64,000 bases of DNA from Campylorhamphus procurvoides (Eukaryota > Chordata > Aves > Passeriformes > Dendrocolaptidae), in the NCBI GenBank assembly GCA_013396655.1, contig WBMV01006612.1, positions 788,068 through 852,067 on the forward strand, written 5' to 3'. Positions 24,963 through 35,800 of this stretch are shown in pieces (the first letter of the stretch is position 1; each line of letters opens with the position of its first letter). The notes beneath the pieces were generated by a model. The model made no database searches. It was not told the origin of the DNA and was given only the letters and a program-made list of their open reading frames with translations. The position numbers and the translations under genes were made by a program.

Positions 24963-27900
24963 CTGCAAATGCATCAACAGTACAGAGGAACTGCACTCAC
25001 CAGCAACCAAAAATTCTTGTCAGATTCTACTTCCAACTACAAGCAAAAGCCCATTGTCTTAAAAGTGAGGGGTTTGGATTTGGGGGATTTTTGCTTAATA
25101 ACTGAACACTGCTCACCTTGAAAATAAAAGGTATAGAAGGGACACACACTGTAGGAAATAGGGAGAATACTGAACAAAAAGGAAAGCAAATGTAATCTGC
25201 AAACTATTTAAAATAGCTCATTGTTGATCACTTGCTGATTTCAACACTTGCAGGGAATTACTGAGTTTCCTGAATTGTAAATAAACTTGGTCTTCTTGTA
25301 CTGCCATTAGATGCAAACTTTGTTAACTTACTCAACAGGTAATTCTCAGCTTTAAAGCAGCAGCAATGATTGTAGTTTGCCAGCAAGCATCTTATAAAAA
25401 TAACCAAATTTTAATGCAGTGTCTCATTATAAAACTCCTCTATTACAACCTTCCTAAAAAGCAAGGATGGACAGCTGTGGGATGCAGAAATTAGTGGAAC
25501 AGACATTAACACAAATCTTCTTTTGAGTTTATATCATAGAAAAGTAAACAGAGTAATTGCATGGTTCAGCATAGCATACAGAGCAAGGAGAGTTAAAAGC
25601 AGAACAGGTTATTGGGTAATTATTTTTCTACTAATTAAAAAATATCATTATATTCAGCCTGTCAATACTTTTGGCAAATTTTTAAATCTCATTATATAGA
25701 GATGGATAGAAAAAAAAAGAACTAAATCATAACATTCTCTCTCTTTTGTATATATTTATCATTAAGTAGCAAAATAGCCATAGGGAAAATGTTATATGAA
25801 AAATAACAGCACAGAGAAAGCCAGTACAAATCTCACTTTTATGGAAAACAGTAACAGTCTACACACCACGTTCACATTTTCACAGCTAGAGAAACCTCTA
25901 GTTCATTTTCACCTTGCCATAAATTGTATCAAACCACACGATTTCACCACAGCATGAAACTCCACAGGTACCAATACCTTCTGCTCAAAACCTCTTTCCA
26001 GGCAACATGTGATGACATTAATTTCTGCAATTAATAACCTTTATGACTAAACCAAGCTAATACTGGTATTAGCAGTAACTGTAAGCAATGCAGCTTCTCA
26101 AGCCACACCAGCTTTTTTTCCAGTGGAAATGGGTCTGCTTGTAGTGCAGAGTTGCAACCATCATAAATATACAAACTTAATCACTCGTTATAAAAAACAT
26201 GCAAAGTAAACTAACTAAAAAAAAACCCCACATGCTCATTTGTTTCTTTCTTGTCTACTTTCTTTTGATAGCTTAAACTGCACCTGGGTTTCCTTATGCA
26301 GGGAAAACTTTCCTTCTTTTTACTAAATGACAACAGTCAGAGTATCAAAGGGTATCACCTAAAGGCAACAGATCAAACTCAGTATATGTTGCATGAAATA
26401 TTTACTTGTCTTCAAACTAAAGCCAAAAGAGACAAAGCCTTCCCTCCTCCTTGCCCTATATTGGAAAAATTAAAATCTAAGGAGTATTTCAGAGGGATAA
26501 TGGTCTTTATCAATAGAATATATTTTTCCTACCCCAGAAGACTTCTGCTGTGCCCTTAAGATTTAAATTTCTCTACATTTACCACTAGTCACCTTCAAAT
26601 AAACATGACAGAGTACTAGAAACAGACAAAAACATCACTTTTCAGAGATTTAGCCAGGGACTTAGCCTCTCAGAGCTTACTCATAAGTAACAGAACTTAA
26701 AGAAAAAAATATCCATCTCAGCTTTCCTTCTAAAAGAAAAATATGTAAATTTTCAGCCAGCTCCAGGTTATGCTCAAGTCCCACACAAGGCTGAAAGTTT
26801 GCTACTGAAAAGTCTTTCCTAAAATTTGACGACCTTGCCTGCTTCCAAACCACAGTAACAAAGCAAAGACCATGCTCTGCCATCAATCTGGATGTTATTT
26901 TTTAACTTGGACAAGCTGAGGGATAAGTGTGCCCTGAACTGATACCAAGGAAACAAGCTAATGGCCTGCAGCACAGAACTAATCTCCATGGGAACATCTC
27001 AGTACTACACACATATATTATTAAAAGAAAAATGTCTGATATCAAGGTCACAGTGGACCAGTTGTGTCTATTATATCTAGACAGAAAGATGATTAGACTT
27101 TTCCCACTTCTACCAGAGAAGAGAATGAAAAAATGTTTTGGAGGATCAAGGAAGCACTGCTCTCCATCCATCTCTGTTCCAGCTTCAGATGCCCCATTGA
27201 GCAGATGACACCCAGAGGGGGACAGACTGACATTTCTCATGCTACTTTTTAGCAGCTTTATCAGACTCAGTTTGAAATCTGTTATCCAAACTGACCAATA
27301 CACTGACCCAAGAGCAGCTGATGCCAAGACTATAAATCTTTACTCTCTTTCCTACTGTTGGGACACAGTGTTAGAACAGTTAAGCCACATCCTCCTCAAG
27401 TCAAAAATGCAAGTTCAAACCACGCTGTAGACTGGTGACAAATGCCACCTGAGCTCTAAATGAGTATCTTGTCATCTGCCACGTGAGCTAGAAGTTTTCT
27501 GATGCAGTGGTAGTTCCACATCCCTCTCAACTTTATAAATTCAGGAGACTACACTGCTGTTGAAAACAGATATTTATCACATTTTGAGAATGCTTAGTGA
27601 AAAAATTGCATAAGAATTTTCTTTTGAAATAGAGCAACAAAATGGTGGTGCTTCAGAAAGGCGGCAGTAACAATGTTCAGTATGCAGAGGATGATTATAC
27701 CAGCCACAAAAGGCATCAAAAATCTTATTTTCAATCTGAAAGTTCAGCATTTATCTTTCGGAACACATCATTTTGGAAAGTAGGATTGTGGTACAAAATA
27801 GTCGTGGCTATATGAATTACTGCAGTGACCACAGCCTTTCACTATAGCTGTACATACTTCAATTTAAGCCATATTTGTTCACTACGACAACAGCAACTCT

Positions 27901-28165
27901 TAATACTGTCCCTAATTTTTCCTGTGCTTTTCTTTAATGTGAGCTCAGGCAATGCCTACATTTCAGCTTAGTTCCTCCCTTTTTGTACCACACGCAACTG
28001 AGGTACAACCCAGGGAGCTATGGCAGTGCTTGCCTGCCCTTCCAGTGACCATGTCCTGTGAGAAGTCTGAACAAACACTGAGGAGATCAGAAGAAAACAC
28101 AACACCAATTTTACAGTAGTTTTAACTCTAATACTTAAGAGTTCTGCACAGTGTGGTTCACTTAC
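24963..28165 (-). other. ARHGAP10: 3.2 kb intron between exons 9 and 10
   Basis: Starts GTAAGT and ends ATTTGCAG. It contains A-rich runs (near 25710 and 26218) and a region open on both strands at 26.9-27.3 kb. None of it resembles a known protein, RNA or transposon to me. Confidence 0.75.
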
Positions 28166-28260
28166 CTGTCTGAAGCCTCTAAGTCAAAACAGAATCGTCT
28201 GTCTATTGTATCTATATTTCTTTTGGTACAGTACGTAAGGACGAAGAGTTCCTCATCACC
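28166..28260 (-). CDS. ARHGAP10: ARHGAP10 exon 9 of window (PH domain)
   Basis: This 95-nt exon starts on a complete codon and ends with AG of an Arg codon. It encodes GDEELFVLTYCTKRNIDTID, then RRFCFDLEASD (window residues 263-293). The CTKR..DTIDRRFCFD segment is the conserved second half of the GRAF PH domain. The acceptor is TTCCACAG and the donor CAG|GTAAGT. The divergent GDEELFVLTY loop is where family members vary most. Confidence 0.96.
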
Positions 28261-29897
28261 CTGTGGAAAGAAAGGTTTTATCTGCTTGACCCAGTAATTG
28301 AAAGCTCCAGTAAGCCAGCTATACAAACCAAGTAAGGTAAATTTACATTAAAATAGTGGCAAAAGCTATACTGAAAACTGACACCTGCAGAAGAATTTGC
28401 TCATGTTTTCTGTTCACTTCTCTGCACAATAAAATATAAATTCTAGCACCATTTATGGGACATAAATGCAAAAATATTGAGTCCATTTTAGCTGGTACTT
28501 TACAACATGACTCAGCACCACAGTAAGTTACACTAGCACAACCATTTTGCTATGAAGATTTTGCATCTGTTACAATATAAGCACACAATGAGTGTAAGAG
28601 ACATCTCCCACTTTATGTCAGACAGAGATTGGTGATTTCCATAGGAAAGGCTATTGCTGTACTAACAAGAACAAAGTGCTCTTTACCATCTGTAACCTGT
28701 CTTATTTTTTCCCAGAAATCACACAAACTCATCTGTGAATGCTGCATAGTTGTACCAGATTTGATCAGGATTAACTGTACATTTTAATTATTTCTTGTCT
28801 TACAGCATCTCTGACACAGAAGGTTGGCATCCAAAGAGTAATTGCATTGTGGTTTTCCAAATAGTAGGACTTTTAATACAGCAAAAATGGCTTCAAAAGA
28901 GTTTTAGAATGCTGAATGCTTAGACACATACTATATAGTGTATTAACTAAAATGGCTTATTACAATTAAGAGTAAATCAGGATAAAAAATTCATGGAAGT
29001 ACTGAAGTGATTAAGGAAGCAAAATACCACTAATTTTCAGTACATCAGGTTTTCCAGAGCTTTGGAAATATTTTTCCAAGTTCAGTGTATTTGCACATAA
29101 ACATGGCCCACAAAATGATGAAAGTCATCTCCCCTCTGCTCAAACTAATAGGATATAATAACTTGATAAAATTACAACAACATGGTTTTCTATCCAAATT
29201 TGACGACAGGACTGGGTGCTGCATTTACAGGCATATTGACTCAAGCATTATTTTCCAGCTTCAGATGTCCTTTTTCCTTGCAACAAAAAGCATTTCATCC
29301 ATATTAATGCATTAATTCAATGTGTCATCTCTGAAGGTGCTGAGTGCCATCAATTCCCAACCACTTCAGTAGGAATTAAAGCCATTTAAAGAGCAACAAA
29401 GTCTTGGGTCTTGAATACTTCAGATGCTATCAAAGATAGCTGAAATTACATTCAGTTATCAGTACAAATTATATTCCTATGAAAATCCACTTTCCTAGTC
29501 CCACTTCTAGTTCTTACATTCCTAAATGAAAAAAATCAAACTGCAGCATGAAAGAAAGACATTTCTAAGTCTATTATATTTTCCTGATTTATTCTTCAAT
29601 AAGTTAAATGCCTCGTGGATAAACCAGATTCTAAGTAGTGAAACACTGCATGTTTATGTGTACCATGTTCTCCAGTCTTCTAAAAGGAAGCAACTGGAAA
29701 GTCTACAGAACTTTTATCTATTGAGGAATCCATAATTTGAGGTTAATGTCCTTAAATGGCAGACTGAACTGCGTGAGGAAAGAAGAAAAAAGGGGCAAGG
29801 AGAGTAGAAAGGGACAGAACTTGACATGTTTTATCTGACACATCCTCTGATCTTGGTATAGGACAAGTATAAGAGTGGAATATAAAAATATACTCAC
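28261..29897 (-). other. ARHGAP10: 1.6 kb intron between exons 8 and 9
   Basis: Starts GTGAGT and ends TTTCCACAG. It is AT-rich unique sequence with no gene or repeat recognised. Confidence 0.8.
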
Positions 29898-30004
29898 AAC
29901 TTTCCCTCCTGATCTGTGCTCAAATGGGATCATGATGAACTTCTTTGTCTCTTTCCTATACATGCAGTAGTGCTTCACCCAACTGGAACCAAAGGGAGCT
30001 GGCC
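29898..30004 (-). CDS. ARHGAP10: ARHGAP10 exon 8 of window (PH domain)
   Basis: This 107-nt exon begins with GG, completing Arg, and encodes PAPFGSSWVKHYCMYRKETK, then KFIMIPFEHRSGGKV (window residues 228-262). It forms PH strands 2-4, including the WVKHYC core strand. The acceptor is CCTGTAG, and the donor GTT|GTGAGT leaves a complete codon. APFGSSWVKHYCMYRK is closer to ARHGAP10 than to its paralogues, which supports the gene call. Confidence 0.97.
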
Positions 30005-30443
30005 CTACAGGACATGAAGGCATTAAATAGTGTGTACTTTTTCCAGCTTCTGTGTTTTCTTCTCCCACTTTCTAAAATGATACTTCAGAGCCCTACGTAA
30101 CTCCTAATAATGCAGTATTTAAACCAAAGGTACGAATTAATAATATTAGATAACATAATACAGTACTAGGGGTGGTCATTAGTAAAGGATTAAAAATAAC
30201 ATGAAATCCATTCTTTGGCCAACGAAATTTCCCCAAATTCAGACACCTTTACTAAAAACTGTCAAACTTTCACCTCCATGCTCTGTTTATGAGCCACGGC
30301 AACCCTGCCATTACAGACTTGGAACATTTACTTGGATGACTGTTCATTAAACTGAAAATACTTTGTTTCTTCATGTTCCTTGTAGAAATAAGACTTGCCT
30401 GCATGCACAGTAGGGGCACTATGGCATACAAAATACACCTTAC
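30005..30443 (-). other. ARHGAP10: 439-bp intron between exons 7 and 8
   Basis: Starts GTAAGG and ends TCCTGTAG. It is AT-rich and has no recognisable element. A frame that appears to continue from exon 7 into it is read-through and is not supported as coding. Confidence 0.85.
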
Positions 30444-30573
30444 TTTTTTCCTGTACATAGAGGTAGCCTTCCATGGTGAAGTTATTTGCTCTTTTATGTT
30501 CCTGAGGATTTCTTCTGATCTTGTTCATGAGCTCCTCTACCTCTGACCTTGTTCCTTCAAAACGATTTCGTGT
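30444..30573 (-). CDS. ARHGAP10: ARHGAP10 exon 7 of window (BAR-PH junction)
   Basis: This 130-nt exon starts in phase 0 and ends with one base (A) of an Arg codon. It encodes TRNRFEGTRSEVEELMNKIR, the RNPQEHKRANN linker and the first PH strand TMEGYLYVQEK (window residues 184-226). The helix closes the BAR module, and the following strand opens the PH domain, which helps choose membrane lipids. The acceptor is TTATTTTAG and the donor AAA|GTAAGG. Sequence and boundaries match the GRAF group closely. Confidence 0.96.
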
Positions 30574-30609
30574 CTAAAATAAAGGAGCAAAAGCTCTTTA
30601 GTTGGATAT

Positions 30610-31019
30610 TGTCATGGAGGACTGTCTCCAGTGGGATCAACCCCACACTGGAGTCCTCCAGCTGAGGAGGAAGCAGCAGTAGAAAATCATGTAATGAACT
30701 GACCATAATCTCCATTCCCTGTCCCCTCTGCACCACTGCAAGGGGGGAAGGTGAAGAAAATCAGCAGTAGAGTTAAGCTCAGAAGGAAGAGGTAGCGGAA
30801 AGGTATTTTTAAGATTTGGGTTTTATTTCTCATTACCCTGCTCTAGTGTGGTAATAAATTAAACTGATTTCTCCTGCCAAGTCTGTTTTGCCCATGACAG
30901 TAATTGGTGAGTGATCTCTCCCTCTCCTGATCCTGATCCATGAACTCTCCAGCTGAGGAAGGGAGTGACAGAGTGGCTTTGGTGGTCACCTGCCATCCAG
31001 CCAGGGTCAACTCACCACA
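30610..31019 (+). mobile_element. Solo LTR-like element of an avian endogenous retrovirus
   Basis: The roughly 410-bp block opens with TGTCATGG and closes with CACCACA, so it has the TG...CA ends of an LTR. It contains an AATAAA signal near 30853, followed by a U5-like segment (GTCTGTTTTGCCC, then TAATTGGTGAGTGATCTCTC) that I recognise from LTRs common in bird genomes. No gag, pol or env coding is attached and no perfect target-site duplication is visible, which suggests an old solo LTR. It is antisense to ARHGAP10, so its poly(A) signal should not truncate the host transcript. The exact family (ERVL- or ERVK-type) is not resolved. Confidence 0.65.
30615..30660. repeat. Inverted repeat near the start of the LTR
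   Basis: The arm at 30615-30633 (TGGAGGACT, GTCT bulge, CCAGTG) pairs perfectly, apart from the 4-nt bulge, with 30646-30660. The 15-bp arms enclose a 12-nt loop, a stable hairpin in either strand. Confidence 0.85.
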
Positions 31020-33671
31020 AATAACTATAAAATGAGAGAATGATTCAGGGCATTTCAGCAGTCAGTGCACAATTTTCATATGTATTTACTTTCAAAGTTT
31101 TCTGATATTCTTCAAGATTAATATGTGGTTTGGATATTAGCTGTGATCGTGGAAAGCACACAAAGACTGCCAGAGTGGATTTATAAAACAATGTTCAGAA
31201 AGAAGTGAAATACTGTGTGCAGAATTATTTTGAATATTCAAGTTTCCTAGAGAAATATTACTACAGATGTGGGCTTAATTCATTAGTTTCTTATTAGTTG
31301 TCAAGAAGTAGAGGATTTTCTGTGGTTATTGACAGAAAAGCGACAGGAATGTCATCAACAGCGTATACATATTGAGACTATATATGTGCCAAATGTTTTG
31401 ATCACACACAAGCAGAAGCAAAAACAAACCCCAAAAAAACCTGAAAGTCCACCAGATTCCTGAATGTCACTTTCAAAGTTGGCAAGCAGCCAGAACAAAT
31501 TTATTAGAATATTAGTAAAAACAATCAGAAAGTAACCATAGAATCCACAAATTATACAATAGGACTACACAATGTAACGGAGCGGCTCACACCTGACACA
31601 AGAAACTTCAGCTTAGTCTGAAAAACACTAATAATTGGCCAATGAGGAAACAACAAAACCAAAACAATCATGCTAATACCCGCTTTTTCTCCTACACACC
31701 TGTCCAAACAGCAAACACTGAAAATACATATTTAAAGAATCAGCTTTCTAGAGCTTGGGCTATGAGGCTGGGGTGGGCCTTTTTCTTTCTTTGATTTGAG
31801 GCGGGTAGAGGGGCAATGAGGGGAAGGCAAGGTCTGGGGCAGGGTGGGGAGAGGAAATCAACAGCATAATTTTCAAATTAAAGGCAACCTGGATGAAAGA
31901 AAAGGAAATTACTACAACTACACTGGCAACTCTCAAATCACTCTCCATATCCAGCTTGGCCCTCCATACTGAATCTCGAACCCTCCAGTGTTCTGCCAGC
32001 AGCTCAGATGTACCACAGCCAAGCCCCAGTTCATTTTTCCTTTGGGAAGGTTTGTTCAACTTCAACACAGTGGAGAATATGTCACATCCTGTCATAATCT
32101 TTTCAGATGCTTCCTTCTATTCTCCTCTCACCTTGAATAGTTGTTAATCCTTGTCCTCCTTTCTTTCTACAGCTTCTTCCTATCTGTTCATACAAACTGA
32201 GCTGTAACACTTAACCTCTTTAGAATTTGCTGGGGCACACTATAATACCATTCAGTCAATTGAAACTGCAGCTGCTGAAATCAGCTTACTTTCTTAATAC
32301 TGATCACTTCTTCAGATCATTTCACTCACTCTTTCCCATCTATAAACTGAAATCTGGATCTTCAAAACCATATCACAGTTTCCCTCTCATGTTTCATTTC
32401 TTGCTCATCTTGCATCAGCTCCCCTCTCTCCAACTGCAGCTCTGTGCTGCTCCTCACTTTCTTAAGCTAAGCACACAGAAACAAGCCTGTCCTGAACTTT
32501 CCTCCAGGAGCTCTGACTTCTGCCACGAAAAGTCTGCTGATGAAGTTACCCCTGCTAATCAGTTCCCCTTCCCAAACCAAGTAACAGCTCAAAAGGAAAC
32601 TTGAGACTTAAACATATGGGAAGAAAATTAAAGGAATGGTATCATGACACATGAATCACGTCACCATGTATTACAATAACTCTAATCCTCTCTTCCACCT
32701 TTCTGCCTCCCTGCTAGTTAAGCCATTTCTAAAAATAGACTGTCATCTCCAGGAAGTAGTTTCTGTATCCAGATGCCCTCAGAGGTCAACAAAACAGAGG
32801 CACCATCATGAACTGATTGTTTACAGTAGGGTCCATGGCTTGCTTCCTATCAACAGGCACATGCCAGTTCCTCTAGGCAAGTCTTATTGTTAACAAACCA
32901 TCTGATTAATGACTGTCAGTCCCTTTGATTCAGCCTTGGTCCCTGCCCTCCCACTCCTGACCTGATCACCCTGGGTAGTTTGGTGTGAGGGCACACTGAA
33001 CCAGCAGTAGTCCCCTGTTAGCCTGTCCTTGAAGGAACACATCATTTGGTCAAACACATCGTGTGTGCTAACACCAAGTCTCCTCACACAGTTCTGCACC
33101 CCAAACCAACAGGGATGTTTCTTGCCTGAAAGAGCTGCTGCAAAACAAACAGAAACTCCAAGTCACACATCTGGCAGAGATACAGGAAAAAAGGAGGAGA
33201 AAAAAAGGATTCACAGCTATTCTTAGCTATGGATAATGTAGCCCTATCAAGCAAGGACCCTCAGACATGACCACCACATACTTGATTTCAAAACACACTT
33301 AAAACACTGAAAACCTGGGCATTTCATTACCCATCCTCTGAATTCTCCAGTGTTGTATGCATTTTTACAGACTTATTCATTTTTAACCTCTTTCATGATA
33401 AACCTGATGTCATTTCTCTATAAAAAGCAGGAAAAGGAGTGGGGCCTTTAACTTGGTGCTTGTTTTTTGCGGTATTACAAGAAAAGAGGAAGAACTCGCT
33501 GGAATCAGCACTGGTTTGCTCAGTGATGTGGTAGGTTATCCAGGAGATGGCACCATATCCCCAAAGTCCACAAGCAATGCACTCACGCCGAGCTAAGCAC
33601 TGGCAGTACGGATATTGCACAAGCAGCAGATTAAGCGGGTGATTTTACTCACAAAAGTAGATTCAGCTTAC

Positions 33672-33776
33672 GTTTTGTATATTTATCTGCAGGGCCATTT
33701 TGTAATGATTGAAGTCTTTAGCAAGTTCATATCCCTGATGGTAGAAAGTGAACAAACCCTGAAAAAATGATAGCAC
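33672..33776 (-). CDS. ARHGAP10: ARHGAP10 exon 6 of window (end of BAR domain)
   Basis: This 105-nt exon is phase 0 at both ends. It encodes 35 residues (window 149-183) reading [20 protein letters not shown], then [15 protein letters not shown]. It is the last BAR helix, and the F.Q.LFTFYH.GYEL motif is diagnostic of GRAF proteins. The annotated acceptor is TTTCTGTTTCAG|GTG. A second acceptor-like TTTTTTCAG|GG lies 18 nt inside and would remove VLSFFQ in frame; the longer form is chosen because it keeps the conserved family residues. The donor is AAC|GTAAGC. Retaining the following intron gives a stop after two codons. Confidence 0.94.
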
Positions 33777-35689
33777 CTGAAACAGAAATAAAAGACCTGT
33801 TAAAACGAAAAGCTTCATTTACTTGTAGACAATTGCTGCACACAGGCACTTTTGTGTGGCCCTGTCTCTGGAATTGCACAGTTGATCTCTACCTTCCTTT
33901 TGACCATAGGGAATGTATATTCCCTATCTCCCAGACTTTCCTATGTAATGTTTTCCTACGGCTGGTCTGATACCAATGATGCCTGGAGTAAACATTTGCG
34001 CACAAAGAGGGAATGATCATTCTGTCTTTTAGTCACCATTTCCCTGGTCATTCCTCTCTGTGATGATGACCATGTGGAGATGATTCTCATATCAGTCACC
34101 TGGTTTTTACAAAGAAGGAAGCTTTCCACCCATCACTGCTTTTTGTGCACAGATCTGGCCTTCTCTCAGAACGAGCAAATGATCCACTTTGCAGTTTCTA
34201 CTTCAATTTAAAAGAAGGAATGAGTTATACTATACTGGAAACAGGATGAAATGCAGTCCTGTCTAATTCTCCTGTTTGGCTCAGGTTGTTGGAAAGAAGC
34301 AAGTGACACAGGAAAGAACATATCTCTAGAGAGAATAAACCAAAGAAACCCATTTAATAAAGTCTGGAATCACACGCAAATAAACCATTTTCAAAAATGC
34401 AAAAAAACATGATATATTATTAAGGGAAAAGGGAGTAAGAATTTGATACTAAATAATTTCAGCTTACTACTCTAGTGTAAACTTAAAATCCAAATTAAGC
34501 AACACGAAGTTCAGCCCCATCCATGGGGAGTTTTCAAAAAAGAGAAAGGCACATGTTTTAACACATCATTTGAAGATTTATTACTCTAGTCTGGCTCTGA
34601 GAAAACTTTAAATGGTTTGAAACACAATAGCCAAATGCAAAACTATTTAGGACTTTAAAAAATAATAAAAAAACCTGAACAAATAAAACTCCAATTTTTT
34701 ATGCCTTTTTAAATACGTTTTTTCCACAGCATTTTCCCATTCCTTGAACAATGCTGATGTAAATACCGTAATTTATTCCTCCGTAAGGATTTCAGCAATT
34801 TTTTCATACAGGGATAAACTATATTAAAATAGTTCTCATGAGCTCCATAATGACCAACTACTTTGATTAGGGTCATTTGGGACATTTTTCATTATTACAC
34901 TACAGTAGTTGTATCAGAATTAAAGGACAGACTTGGCACAAAAACAAAGACTTCGGAGCATGAGCAAATTAAACACTGCTACAATCCATCCTCCCTTTAT
35001 CTCAGTATTACACTTACTGTCCTCTTGTTGGTTGATAAATTTGCATTTAGACTATGAAGCTAATGCACATTTCAGAAAATTTCAAAATAAGCTCTTCTCT
35101 TGAGATTTAATTAAGTCTGGTCAGTGCACATATGATTTTCACCAAAATTCAGTGAAACCCCTTGATTTCTGCACAGATTCCATTGCAAGTGAAATTAAAC
35201 ATATCAGGTGACCCAATTATATGGTTCCTATCCAGCAGAATCCCAATAATTAATATATATCTGCAGTTCTTCCACAATAGGCCTCTAAGACCAACATTCA
35301 TGCTGAAAATTAAATTCTTTACATTAGTCAGCAATATTGGTAGAAACACCCAATGCAAGAAGCCTGACACCAACATTATCTTCTTGAATCCTCTATTCTA
35401 CCTCACTCTAAATTCAGGTTTTTGCAGTACAGCAAAAGTTTCACACATTTTCTGAAATTCAGCATCAGTGGGTCCAAATCAGCTGTAATTACTGAGGCAA
35501 GCCTAGAGATGTGTGGCTCTGTGTATCTGTACCAGGAATTTGTGCAGAGGCAACAAGTTGCTTTAAATTCTGTTAAGTCCCACAATTGCATATGCTTTCC
35601 AGAAAACAGAGCTTGGCTTTTGTCCAACTGCATTCCTTCTCAGCCTACCCTTAGGAAAGACAGAGTAGGATGAATTCACTGATACTTAC
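33777..35689 (-). other. ARHGAP10: 1.9 kb intron between exons 5 and 6
   Basis: Starts GTAAGT and ends TTTCTGTTTCAG. I checked it for a micro-exon coding the six residues between VEP and GLFTF. None is needed, because those residues are the first six codons of exon 6. Nothing else was recognised. Confidence 0.8.
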
Positions 35690-35800
35690 AGGTTCCACAC
35701 ACTCAAATTTCTTCCGCTCCTGTATCTCTTGCAACTTGCACACATACTCGAGGGACAGCTCGTAGAAGTGTTTTCTATTCTGCTCCACTTGGTTATCTGC
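35690..35800 (-). CDS. ARHGAP10: ARHGAP10 exon 5 of window (BAR domain)
   Basis: This 111-nt exon is phase 0 at both ends. It encodes 37 residues (window 112-148) starting ADNQVEQNRKHFYELSLEY and continuing CKLQEIQERKKFE to VEP. The HFYELSLEYV.KLQEIQERK motif is among the most conserved BAR segments of the ARHGAP10/26/42 group. The acceptor is TGTGTGCAG and the donor CCT|GTAAGT. Window residue 145 is Cys (FECVEP), where I recall Phe in the human protein. Confidence 0.96.

Larger units (their letters stand above)
30574..33671 (-). other. ARHGAP10: 3.1 kb intron between exons 6 and 7
   Basis: Starts GTAAGC and ends TTATTTTAG. It carries the antisense LTR-like element at 30610-31019, a G-run cluster at 31803-31850, and a CpG-rich island of unknown origin at 33393-33660 just after exon 6. 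The rest is AT-rich and unassigned. Confidence 0.8.

Noticed and set aside
30270..30458. Minus-strand frame overlapping the end of exon 7
   Set aside because: Read-through of the exon 7 donor in another frame; the PH domain continues in exon 8.
33777..35689. A separate micro-exon for the six residues after VEP
   Set aside because: The residues are encoded contiguously at the start of exon 6 once the acceptor at 33777 is used.
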